DNA of 7,575 nt from an uncultured Actinomycetes bacterium (GTDB taxonomy: Bacteria; Actinomycetota; Thermoleophilia; Gaiellales; F1-60-MAGs149): NCBI GenBank assembly GCA_903873565.1, contig CAIQOY010000007.1, positions 1 to 7,575 of the forward strand, written 5' to 3'. The notes below the pieces were generated by a model. The model did no database searches. It was given only the letters and a program-made list of their open reading frames with translations, and had not been told where the DNA came from. Shown here one piece after another: positions 1-5,699 of the stretch. Positions within the stretch are counted from its first letter, which is position 1, and each line of letters begins with the position of its first letter. The position numbers and the translations under genes were made by a program.

Positions 1-1
1 C

Positions 2-106
2 GGCGCGCTCGGCGCGGCGCCCGTCGCGGCCCCGGCGGCCGAGGGGGCGCCGGTGTCCGTCACCGTGATGAGCCGCAACCTCTACCTCGGCGCAGCCTCC
101 GCATGA
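2..106 (+). pseudogene. Truncated N-terminal fragment of a secreted endonuclease/exonuclease/phosphatase-like protein
   Basis: Frame 2 is open from the window edge to TGA at 104-106. It reads as an Ala/Pro-rich tail of a signal peptide (GALGAAPVAAPAAEGAPVS), then VTVMSRNLYLGA, then a short unrelated ASA and stop. From memory, VTVMSRNLYLGAD is the typical first strand of the mature domain in secreted phosphatase/nuclease-fold proteins of high-GC actinobacteria, where a domain of several hundred residues should follow. Here it ends about one codon after NLYLGA, and none of the remaining domain is recognisable downstream. The 5' end lies outside the window. I read this as a host gene cut by a rearrangement or insertion whose left junction is near 92-100. 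It could also be only a chance similarity in a short reading frame. Confidence 0.42.
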
Positions 107-210
107 CACACCCTAGGCGAACAATGCCTGGCGGTTGGAGGCGGTCGCTTGGACGAAGCACTCAGAAAGACGCGTAGTCGAGCAGGGGCGACGAGAGCCT
201 CCGGGTGCGA

Positions 211-1872
211 CTAGTCTTCTGCCACGGGGATGTGCAGCACATTCCTGCGCCCGCCACCCAGATGCAGCATGGTCGAACCATCCGTGTCGACGGTGTAGCG
301 GGCCGGCAGCTGTCCGGTGATGGGGTTACGCGCGAACAGCCAGCTGGAGCGCAGCTCCAACACCAACTGGTCGCCGGTGCGCAGACGCGTGGCCTGCGGC
401 AAAAGCGGGATCTGGAGAGGCACGATCTCCCCCGCCCCGACGGGGTGACGCTCGGTATGCAGATGCACCGGCAACCATGGCCGAGAGTGCTCCGGATCGA
501 GGGCGCGATGCGACACCCGCAACCAGCCGTGCGTCACGACGTCACGGTCGAATCCGTACGAGCCTTCGAAGGTGACTTCGCGGCCGTCCCGCATCAGCCG
601 CACCGCCGCCAGCACAGTCGCATCATCCGCGTCGGCAACCGAGGCGGCCAACTCCACCACCATCGGACCGATCAGCGTCATGGGGTGCGGCGCCGTCCAC
701 ACGAAGCGCGTTGAGCCATCCGCATTCACCCATGAGGCCTCGCCGGTCTCTGTGGGGGGCGCGTCCTCTAGCGTGCCGGCGGGGGTAAGGTGCAACTCCT
801 GCCAGGCGACATCAGGGGGAGGCCAGTCGCTGGTGTGGCGAATCTCCACGGGGGCTGAACCCTCATCATGGATGGCGATTCGCACCGCAGGCTCCTGATC
901 CCAGCCATTGTCGGCGTCGCGGAGGAAGTGGTCGAAGAAACGCAGTTGGGTTTGAGTGGCCTCATCCGAGTAGAAGGTGCACCACTTGCCGCCGCGATGC
1001 GTGTACAACCACTTCTGGGTGGAGCCCACTCGTCGGAACGCCTCGAACGAGCCGCGCGTGTGCAGCAGATGATCCGAGAAGCTACCGCAGACCAGCATTG
1101 GCACTTGGATTGCCTCCAATTGGGGGTTGCGGCTCTGCCACCACTCATCTACGAGTGGTCGTGCCTGCTGTTCAGCCAGCGGGTCTTGCTGTACTCGGCC
1201 CGCACGGAGTGTCATCCGACTCCACATGGCCAGGAAGCCGTTCTCCTGCACACCACCGGGGCAGGCGAAGTCGCGGTAGAAGTCGCTGAAGCCCTCCCAA
1301 GGGCAGATGGCTGCCAGATGCGGCGGCCGGGTGGCAGCGGCCCGGTATTGGGAGATCGCTAGGTAGGAGACACCGGCGAGTCCCACACGGCCCGTGCACC
1401 AGGCTTGTTGGGCGACCCATTCGATCACGTCATGCTCATCCTCGCCCTGCTGGTCGCCAAGTAGCTCACCTGTGCCATCCGAGCTGCCGAAGCCACGCAG
1501 GTCCAGGTTCACCACCGCGTAGCCCTGCGCCACCCAGAAGGCCGGATCCGGCGCCTCCCACCCCGTATAGGCGGAGAAGACGACCTGTTGGGGTTGGCGG
1601 AACACGCGGTACTGGGGCAGGGTCAGATACCTGCCCAGGAACTTGCGGGGCAGCGCGTCCTTGCCGTAAGGGTGTGCGCACATCAATGCTGGCACGGGCT
1701 CGTCGGCGTTGGGTCGGTACACGTTCGCCCGCAGGATGGTGCCGTCACGGACGGTGATCGCCACGTCCTGCTCGACGCGGATATCCGCAGGGGGCGCAGT
1801 CACCCGGACATTGGGGCGCACGATGCCACGCACGCGCCGCGCCAGCCGAGCCACGGGCAGCATCACAAGCAT
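211..1872 (-). CDS. CocE/NonD family serine hydrolase (X-Pro dipeptidyl-peptidase S15-like)
   Basis: This is a complete 553-residue protein, a normal length for the CocE/NonD acyl hydrolases, which include cocaine esterase, cephalosporin-acid esterases and related S15 peptidase-like enzymes. An N-terminal alpha/beta-hydrolase core covers about residues 30-320. The nucleophile is Ser169 in GVSYLA, the probable acid is Asp267 in CGSFSDH, the probable base is His292 in YTHRGGKW, and the likely oxyanion Tyr is Tyr69 in HPYGK. RGFGSSDG (126-133) is the typical loop before the nucleophile. Residues about 330-550 form the beta-rich C-terminal jelly-roll domain (VWTAPHPMTLIGP, then LRTGDQLVLELRSSW). 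I see no clear signal peptide, so it is probably cytoplasmic. Its substrate cannot be deduced. ATG at 1872 is the longest start. ATG at 1863 (MLPVARLARR) has GGGGA about 9 nt upstream and may be the true one. It stands alone between a truncated gene and a repeat-rich stretch, which suggests acquisition as island cargo. Confidence 0.92.
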   Translation of the reverse strand: MLVMLPVARLARRVRGIVRPNVRVTAPPADIRVEQDVAITVRDGTILRANVYRPNADEPVPALMCAHPYGKDALPRKFLGRYLTLPQYRVFRQPQQVVFSAYTGWEAPDPAFWVAQGYAVVNLDLRGFGSSDGTGELLGDQQGEDEHDVIEWVAQQAWCTGRVGLAGVSYLAISQYRAAATRPPHLAAICPWEGFSDFYRDFACPGGVQENGFLAMWSRMTLRAGRVQQDPLAEQQARPLVDEWWQSRNPQLEAIQVPMLVCGSFSDHLLHTRGSFEAFRRVGSTQKWLYTHRGGKWCTFYSDEATQTQLRFFDHFLRDADNGWDQEPAVRIAIHDEGSAPVEIRHTSDWPPPDVAWQELHLTPAGTLEDAPPTETGEASWVNADGSTRFVWTAPHPMTLIGPMVVELAASVADADDATVLAAVRLMRDGREVTFEGSYGFDRDVVTHGWLRVSHRALDPEHSRPWLPVHLHTERHPVGAGEIVPLQIPLLPQATRLRTGDQLVLELRSSWLFARNPITGQLPARYTVDTDGSTMLHLGGGRRNVLHIPVAED

Positions 1873-1980
1873 TCCCCGCTGCTAGCCAGCTGGACGGCGA
1901 CGCAGGGGCGTTGGAGCGACTGCGGCATCGGCGGAGCGTACAAGGCCGGACGATGCGTACTCCACCTTCTCTGAATTTCC

Positions 1981-2277
1981 GTGGCTCTGCCTGCTCAGGC
2001 CGTCAGCTGCGCGACACGCGCTCCGTACCCAGCATCACGCACCTACTTCGAAACAGCGCCAGTCGCTGAGCGTCACCGCATCTTCGGGGTGACGCTCAGC
2101 ACTGGCCGGCGCATCCTGCTCGGCACGCACACATCCGAAGCCAAAGCAGGCAAGCTCGCACGACTCGCCCAACGCTATGGCGGCTGGGCTGAGGTGCAGC
2201 TCGTGCTCGCTGGAGAGCGGGCGCCATGGGCTGGTCTGCCACCAGCCTACGTTGATAGTTCGTGGTGGCACGGCTAG
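1981..2277 (+). CDS. Small hypothetical protein (doubtful)
   Basis: This is a possible 98-residue protein from GTG 1981. I do not recognise it. The C-terminal two thirds reads plausibly as a beta-alpha-beta unit: RIFGVTLSTGRRILLGTH, then a helix SEAKAGKLARLAQRYGG, then the strand AEVQLVLAG. There are no cysteines apart from one at residue 10, no membrane segment and no signal peptide. No Shine-Dalgarno sequence precedes GTG 1981; an internal in-frame GTG at 2089 (residue 37) is an alternative start. Against it being protein-coding, the stretch carries a very strong inverted repeat at 2058-2106 and a second hairpin at 2229-2247 (GGCTGGT, loop CTGCC, ACCAGCC). It could therefore be a structured or regulatory element. 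It lies between the divergently read hydrolase gene and tRNA-Ala. Confidence 0.3.
   Translation: MALPAQAVSCATRAPYPASRTYFETAPVAERHRIFGVTLSTGRRILLGTHTSEAKAGKLARLAQRYGGWAEVQLVLAGERAPWAGLPPAYVDSSWWHG
2058..2106. repeat. Long inverted repeat / hairpin, about 19 bp per arm
   Basis: The inner arms match perfectly over 13 bp: GCTGAGCGTCACC at 2065-2077 and GGTGACGCTCAGC at 2088-2100. After a single bulged C at 2064, another 6 bp pair (GCCAGT 2058-2063 with ACTGGC 2101-2106). The loop is 10 nt (2078-2087). There is no T tract on either side, so it is not a canonical intrinsic terminator. It sits inside the doubtful ORF 1981-2277. It could be an operator, a structured RNA or a mobile-element end. Confidence 0.75.
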
Positions 2278-2315
2278 TACCATCAACCGTGAGCCATATG
2301 CGAACCGTCACTTTT

Positions 2316-2384
2316 TCCGCAGACAATCCGCAGACACTTGTACGGCATACGTATGTCTGCGGAGAGCATGCATACGTCTGCGGA
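2316..2384. repeat. Cluster of four 10-bp direct/inverted repeats (TCCGCAGACA)
   Basis: TCCGCAGACA occurs at 2316-2325 and 2327-2336 in direct orientation, 11 bp apart. Its reverse complement occurs at 2354-2363 (TGTCTGCGGA, exact) and 2375-2384 (CGTCTGCGGA, one mismatch), 21 bp apart. The spacings of about one and two helical turns put the sites on one face of the DNA. A perfect CATACGTATG palindrome lies between the arms at 2346-2355, and GCATACGT is repeated at 2345-2352 and 2370-2377. The layout fits a multi-site DNA-binding region (repressor operators, or recombinase/excisionase arm sites) just upstream of tRNA-Ala. The binder is unknown. Confidence 0.7.
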
Positions 2385-2400
2385 CTGTGCAAGTGCAGCG

Positions 2401-2406
2401 TATTCT
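2401..2406 (+). promoter_or_regulatory. Candidate -10 element for tRNA-Ala
   Basis: TATTCT lies 17 nt before the mature tRNA 5' end, which would give a leader of about 10 nt. No good -35 hexamer is visible. The expected position (about 2378-2383) falls inside the last copy of the TCCGCAGACA repeat cluster, so anything bound there could interfere with this promoter. Confidence 0.4.
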
Positions 2407-2423
2407 TGGCTTGAATGCAGCGC

Positions 2424-2496
2424 GGGGCCATAGCTCAGCTGGGAGAGCACCTGCTTTGCAAGCAGGGGGTCGGCGGTTCGAGCCCGCCTGGCTCCA
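2424..2496 (+). tRNA. tRNA-Ala (anticodon UGC)
   Basis: A full 73-nt cloverleaf can be drawn. The acceptor stem GGGGCCA/TGGCTCC has one G-U pair. The D arm is GCTC-AGCTGGGA-GAGC. The anticodon stem CCTGC/GCAGG encloses loop TTTGCAA, giving anticodon TGC at 2457-2459. The variable loop is GGGTC, and the T arm is GGCGG-TTCGAGC-CCGCC. The discriminator is A2496. The following bases are CTT, so CCA is not encoded. The tRNA reads GCN alanine codons, and its 3' end is a classic integrase attachment site. Confidence 0.97.
2475..2496 (+). repeat. Direct repeat, left copy (tRNA-Ala 3' end; att-like)
   Basis: The last 22 nt of tRNA-Ala (half of the T stem, the T loop, the acceptor strand and the discriminator) recur without mismatch at 3746-3767. 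Site-specific integrases commonly use exactly this part of a tRNA gene as attB, leaving an intact tRNA on one side and a 3'-end copy on the other. The arrangement here, with the whole tRNA on the left and a partial copy about 1.27 kb to the right, fits attL/attR. Confidence 0.65.
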
Positions 2497-2497
2497 C

Positions 2498-2900
2498 TTG
2501 GCCATCCCCTCGCCGCCGGTCCTGCTCCCCGTGTTCGTGGGCGCCGGGCCGGCGATCCGCGTCGACGGGATGCAGTTGCCCGCAGGGGCGCTGGTGGTGA
2601 CGATGACCGCGACGGTGACGTTCACCGGGGGCCTCCGAGTACTCCGAGGAGTTCCGCGAGGTGATCATCGGCGACGCCACGCGCTGCGCGGAGGCGCAGG
2701 TCACCCTGGCCGTCCCGCGGCAGCAGATCGCCATCACCGTCGCCAAGGACCTGGCCGCGCAGGGCTGGGTCGAGCTGTACTGCGACCAACTGGAGGATTG
2801 CCCAAACGGGGTGGCGTACGCGGATGACACGTCGCCTTCACCGCCATCGACGTGGACGCCCTCACCACCGGCACCATGGTCTCCTCGGTGCGGCGGGGCC
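2498..2900 (+). pseudogene. Frameshifted remnant of an unrecognised protein gene
   Basis: Coding-like sequence moves between frames. Frame 2 from about 2498 to 2630 reads LAIPSPPVLLPVFVGAG then IRVDGMQLPAGALVVTMTAT. Frame 3 from about 2628 to 2824 reads SEYSEEFREVIIGDATRCAE and later LAAQGWVELYCDQLEDCPNG. Frame 2 resumes at about 2828 with HVAFTAIDVDALTTGTMVSS. Outside these segments each frame turns into Arg/Gly/His-rich shadow sequence, so two compensating single-base shifts are the simplest explanation. There is no convincing start codon or ribosome site after the tRNA, so the N-terminus is probably missing too. I do not recognise the family. Its position directly behind tRNA-Ala suits decayed cargo of an integrated element. 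Assembly error is the alternative. Confidence 0.4.
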
Positions 2901-2929
2901 TTGCGCCGCTCTGCTGCGCCACCCATACT
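2901..2929 (+). promoter_or_regulatory. Sigma-70-type promoter for the collagen-like gene, leaderless
   Basis: TTGCGC (2901-2906) and CATACT (2924-2929) are separated by exactly 17 bp. The -10 box ends 7 nt before ATG 2937, so transcription would start at or next to the start codon. No Shine-Dalgarno sequence is present between them, consistent with leaderless translation, which is common in actinobacteria. Confidence 0.5.
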
Positions 2930-2936
2930 GCGCCTC

Positions 2937-3632
2937 ATGAAGCGCCCCTCCCCGGCCCTCGTCATCGCCACGGTCGCCCTCGTCTTCTCCCTCACGGGGA
3001 CCGGCTGGGCGGTCACCCAGCTGCCCCGGAACTCAGTGGGCACGTCGCAGCTGAAGCAGAACGCCGTGACCGGCTCCAAGATCAAGAACGGCACCATCGA
3101 GAGTGGCGACCTCTCCAGCACGGCCCGCGGCGCCTTGCGGGGCGCCACCGGCCCGCAGGGCCCGGCCGGCCCGCAGGGCGCCACCGGCCCGCCGGGCGCC
3201 AGCGGCATCGTCGCGCAGGTCCCCGGCATGGTCTGGGGCTCAGGAAGTGGTGAATTCCATCCGCCGACCGCGAACACGACGGTGGTCACCACCGGCCCGC
3301 TCACCACGACGAGCGCCGGCCCCGTGTTCGCCTTCGGCCGTGGGGTCTTCGAAACGCAGTTCGGCGACGTCTGCACCGGTGCAGCAGGCCCGAAGGTCGC
3401 CCTGTACGTGGGCGACGTGGCCGTGGAGAACTCCGGCTTGCAGTTCCCCGAATACGCGTTGGGGTCGAACAACAGACACACGATCAGCATCTTCGGCGTC
3501 ACACCGGTTCTGGCCGCGGGTACGCACAGCGTGCGGATGGTCATGGGCTGCTCGGATAACTCGGCTCCTAACTTCAGCAACTTCATCGTGAAGGCCTCGC
3601 TCGGGGCGATCGGGATAACTGCGGAGGGGTGA
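2937..3632 (+). CDS. Secreted or membrane-anchored short collagen-like protein
   Basis: The protein has 231 residues. Residues 1-3 are MKR; a hydrophobic segment (about 7-26, ALVIATVALVFSLTGTGWAV) acts as a signal peptide or N-terminal anchor. Residues 30-60 carry the motif PRNSVGTSQLKQNAVTGSKI and then KNGTIESGDLS. From experience this repeat type recurs in many surface proteins of Thermoleophilia. Residues 69-89 are seven Gly-X-Y triplets (GAT GPQ GPA GPQ GAT GPP GAS), too short for a stable triple helix alone but able to act as a stalk or trimerisation spacer. The remainder (about 95-231) is a beta-rich globular domain with two cysteines (in FGDVCTG and VMGCSDN) that may form a disulphide. 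The substrate or partner is unknown. ATG 2937 is chosen because the hydrophobic segment starts right after it and a promoter abuts it. Further upstream the frame belongs to the decayed gene. Confidence 0.82.
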   Translation: MKRPSPALVIATVALVFSLTGTGWAVTQLPRNSVGTSQLKQNAVTGSKIKNGTIESGDLSSTARGALRGATGPQGPAGPQGATGPPGASGIVAQVPGMVWGSGSGEFHPPTANTTVVTTGPLTTTSAGPVFAFGRGVFETQFGDVCTGAAGPKVALYVGDVAVENSGLQFPEYALGSNNRHTISIFGVTPVLAAGTHSVRMVMGCSDNSAPNFSNFIVKASLGAIGITAEG

Positions 3633-3745
3633 TCCGCCGCCGGGCTGCGGCACCGGCGAGGTTCCGCGCCCGGGGTGACGTTCCGCGCCCCGGATCGACG
3701 GCTCCGGCGCGGATCCGCGGGGAGTGCAGCGGCTCCGCAGGCAGG

Positions 3746-3767
3746 GGTTCGAGCCCGCCTGGCTCCA
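3746..3767 (+). repeat. Direct repeat, right copy (partial tRNA-Ala 3' end; att-like)
   Basis: These 22 nt are identical to the 3' end of tRNA-Ala (2475-2496). Just upstream, GCAGGCAGGGG (3737-3747) still resembles the anticodon-stem side of the tRNA (GCAAGCAGGGG at 2459-2469), but 8 nt of the variable loop and T stem are missing, and no 5' half exists. It is therefore not a functional tRNA. It lies in the 245-nt gap between the collagen-like gene and citrate synthase (3633-3877), which otherwise shows only an 11-bp direct repeat GTTCCGCGCCC (3661-3671, 3680-3690) and no gene. Confidence 0.65.
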
Positions 3768-3845
3768 TCGGCCGCCGCCGTTCGGCCTCCGCATCCCCCC
3801 ATGCGATTAGGCGTGCGAGTGGATTCGCGGGGCCCCGAGTGCGGC

Positions 3846-3868
3846 TAGGGTTCCGTTACCTACGGAGG
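3846..3868 (+). promoter_or_regulatory. Candidate -10 and Shine-Dalgarno site of the citrate synthase gene
   Basis: TAGGGT (3846-3851) is a possible -10 box; no convincing -35 is seen. GGAGG at 3864-3868 is a strong Shine-Dalgarno sequence 9 nt before ATG 3878 and fixes that start, excluding the long in-frame upstream extension. It is the only gene in the window with a clear ribosome site. Confidence 0.6.
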
Positions 3869-3877
3869 CAGAACGAA

Positions 3878-4996
3878 ATGGCGACTGACACGAACCCCCG
3901 CATGCACCCCGGCACCGGCCTCGAGGGCGTCTCGATCGGCCCGTCCGAGATCGGCCTGGTCGACGGCGAGAACGGCCAGCTGATCTACCGCGGCCACGAC
4001 GCCGAGGTGCTGGTGCGCGAGCACTGCTTCGAGGAGGTCGCCCACCTGCTCTGGACCGGGCGCCTGCCGAACGCGGCGGAGCTCGCGGAGCTGCGCGCCA
4101 CCGTCTACGCCAGCATGCGCCACGTCGCCGAGGAGCCCGCGACCCTCGCGACCCTCGATCCCGCGGCGCTCCCGATGGACGTCGTGCGCTCCGCCATCAG
4201 CGTCTGGGCCCAGTCCCGGCGCCTCGAGGAGGGCGGCACGCCCGCCGACGCCCAGGCCGCCCTCGGCGCCATCGCCGGCGCCGTCGCGCTCCTCGGCGCG
4301 CGCCGCGCCGGCGTGGAGCCCGGCGCGATCCGCGACGAGGACTCCCTGGCCCGCAACTACCTGCGCGTGATGCGCGGCACCGAGCCGACGGACGCCCAGG
4401 TCGGCGCCCTCGACGCCTACCTCGTGCTGACCGCCGAGCACGGCATGAACGCCTCCACCTTCACCGGCCGCGTGATCGTCTCGACCGCCTCCGACCTCGG
4501 CTCCGGCCTCGTCGGCGCGATCGGCGCCCTCAAGGGCAAGCTCCACGGCGGGGCCCCGAGCCACGTCTCCTCGATGATCGACGAGATCGGCACGAAGGAC
4601 AACGCCGAGCCGTGGCTGCGCGAGAAGATCGAGGCCGGCGAGCGCCTGATGGGCTTCGGCCACCGCGTCTACAAGACCTACGACCCGCGCGCCCGCGCCC
4701 TCGGCGAGGTCGCCGAGCGCCTCGGCTCGGACGACGAGCGCCTCGGCCTCGCCCGCCACGTCGAGCAGACCGCGCTGCGCCTCCTGCACGAGTACAAGCC
4801 CGATCGCCGGCTCTACACGAACGTCGAGTACTACGCGGCCGCCGTGCTCGAGACGATCGACCTCGACCCGGGCCTGTACACGCCGACGTTCGCGGTCAGC
4901 CGCACCGCCGGCTGGACGGCGCACATGCTCGAGCAGATGGCGTACCCGCGCCTGATCCGCCCGCAGGTCGACTACGTCGGCCCCATGCCCGAGTAG
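3878..4996 (+). CDS. Citrate synthase (or 2-methylcitrate synthase)
   Basis: The 372-residue protein matches the short citrate synthase type. It condenses acetyl-CoA with oxaloacetate to citrate at entry to the TCA cycle, in the cytoplasm. Landmarks compared with E. coli GltA are: LEGVSIGPSEIGLVDG (15-30) and IYRGHDAEVL near the N-terminus; EHGMNAST with His188 for oxaloacetate; KLHGGAP with catalytic His223; GFGHRVYK with His262 and Arg263; SRTAGWTAH with Arg342; and Arg361 near the C-terminus. The third catalytic residue, Asp in the usual NVD motif, is Glu317 here (TNVEYY). To my recollection some actinobacterial citrate synthase-like proteins share this Glu. 2-methylcitrate synthase cannot be excluded from sequence alone, although no propionate-degradation genes are adjacent. 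It appears monocistronic, with its own ribosome site. Confidence 0.93.
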   Translation: MATDTNPRMHPGTGLEGVSIGPSEIGLVDGENGQLIYRGHDAEVLVREHCFEEVAHLLWTGRLPNAAELAELRATVYASMRHVAEEPATLATLDPAALPMDVVRSAISVWAQSRRLEEGGTPADAQAALGAIAGAVALLGARRAGVEPGAIRDEDSLARNYLRVMRGTEPTDAQVGALDAYLVLTAEHGMNASTFTGRVIVSTASDLGSGLVGAIGALKGKLHGGAPSHVSSMIDEIGTKDNAEPWLREKIEAGERLMGFGHRVYKTYDPRARALGEVAERLGSDDERLGLARHVEQTALRLLHEYKPDRRLYTNVEYYAAAVLETIDLDPGLYTPTFAVSRTAGWTAHMLEQMAYPRLIRPQVDYVGPMPE

Positions 4997-5004
4997 GGCC
5001 CGGG

Positions 5005-5018
5005 CCGCACCCGTGCGG
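5005..5018 (+). terminator. Possible hairpin after citrate synthase
   Basis: CCGCAC-CC-GTGCGG is a perfect 6-bp inverted repeat starting 8 nt after the citrate synthase stop. In practice it would form a 5-bp stem with a 4-nt loop. There is no U tract, so intrinsic termination is uncertain. It separates citrate synthase from the YceI gene in the 88-bp gap. Confidence 0.3.
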
Positions 5019-5084
5019 GCATCCCGCGCGACCTGATCGGGTTCGTGCCGTGCGGGGACGCCGCGCAGGTCCGACGATGGCCGC

Positions 5085-5699
5085 ATGCAGGATCCCTCCG
5101 ACGCCGTGGCCGGGTCCCGGCCCGCGGCCGCGCCCGGCGCGATGGTGCCGGCCGGCCGCTGGACGATCGACCCCGAGCACTCGAGCATCAACTTCGCGAT
5201 CCGCCACCTCGGCATCACGACGCTGCGCGGGCGCTTCACCGACTTCTCCGGGACGCTGGAGTCGGACGGCGAGGAGGTCCACGGCGCGGCCGTGGTGGGG
5301 GCCAAGAGCGTGCAGACCGGCAGCGAGGTGCGCGACCGGCACCTCCTCAGCGCGGACTTCCTCAACACCGACGAGCACCCGCGGATGGCCTTCGAGGTCA
5401 CGAAGGTGCGCGCCAACCACGACGACTACATCGTCGAGGGCGAGATCACGATCAACGGCGTCACGCGCCCGATCGAGCTCGAGGCCTACACGGGCGGCGT
5501 CGCCAAGGACCCCTACGGGCACGACCGCTGCGGCCTCGAGCTGCGCAGCGAGATCACGCGGCGCGACTTCGAGATCACCTTCGACCCGAGCGGCATCCTG
5601 GTCGGCGAGGCCGTCTCGCTCGAGATCGACCTGTCCCTGATGCGCACGCCGGGCGAGGAGACGCTGGACGGCGCCCGCGCCCTGCCGGCCGCCTCCTAG
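5085..5699 (+). CDS. YceI family protein (lipocalin-like)
   Basis: The protein has 204 residues. After a 20-residue Ala/Pro-rich, non-hydrophobic N-terminus, the YceI beta-barrel runs from RWTIDPEHSSINFAIRHLG (25-43) through VRDRHLLSADFLNTDEHP (82-99) and GEITINGVTRPIELEA (119-134) to GLELRSEITRRDF and VSLEIDLSLM. Family members have a lipocalin-like barrel that in structurally studied cases binds polyisoprenoid lipids. Unlike E. coli YceI there is no signal peptide, so this copy is probably cytoplasmic, which is common in actinobacteria. No Shine-Dalgarno sequence is visible; GACGAT followed by six bases and ATG may be a weak leaderless promoter. It ends at TAG 5697-5699, sharing CTAG with the stop of the convergent selenoprotein gene. 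A lipid-related role is family knowledge, not shown here. Confidence 0.9.
   Translation: MQDPSDAVAGSRPAAAPGAMVPAGRWTIDPEHSSINFAIRHLGITTLRGRFTDFSGTLESDGEEVHGAAVVGAKSVQTGSEVRDRHLLSADFLNTDEHPRMAFEVTKVRANHDDYIVEGEITINGVTRPIELEAYTGGVAKDPYGHDRCGLELRSEITRRDFEITFDPSGILVGEAVSLEIDLSLMRTPGEETLDGARALPAAS

Noticed and set aside
112..131. Imperfect hairpin downstream of the hydrolase gene (CCTAGGC / GCCTGG)
   Set aside because: It is a short stem with a bulge, no U tract, and about 80 nt past the stop. Too weak to call a terminator.
205..714. Plus-strand ORFs within 135-1974 opposite the hydrolase
   Set aside because: The minus strand encodes a complete CocE/NonD hydrolase with its catalytic motifs. The opposite frames show no family features.
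2316..2384. CRISPR-like array
   Set aside because: The repeats are only 10 bp, occur in both orientations and have no spacer-sized unique segments.
3737..3767. Second tRNA gene
   Set aside because: Only the 3' part of tRNA-Ala is present. The acceptor 5' strand and D arm are missing and the T stem is incomplete.
95..3794. GCCTCCGCAT shared by the left junction (95-104) and the region before citrate synthase (3785-3794)
   Set aside because: A 10-bp match is expected several times by chance in a high-GC window of this length.
2435..3802. Long minus-strand ORF ending in GGLEPPTPCLQSRCSPS
   Set aside because: Its C-terminus is the antisense of tRNA-Ala, a well-known source of spurious proteins, and the rest is antisense to the collagen-like gene with Pro/Ala/Arg-rich shadow composition.
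3860..5416. Long minus-strand ORF opposite citrate synthase
   Set aside because: Low-complexity shadow composition; the plus strand carries an unmistakable citrate synthase.
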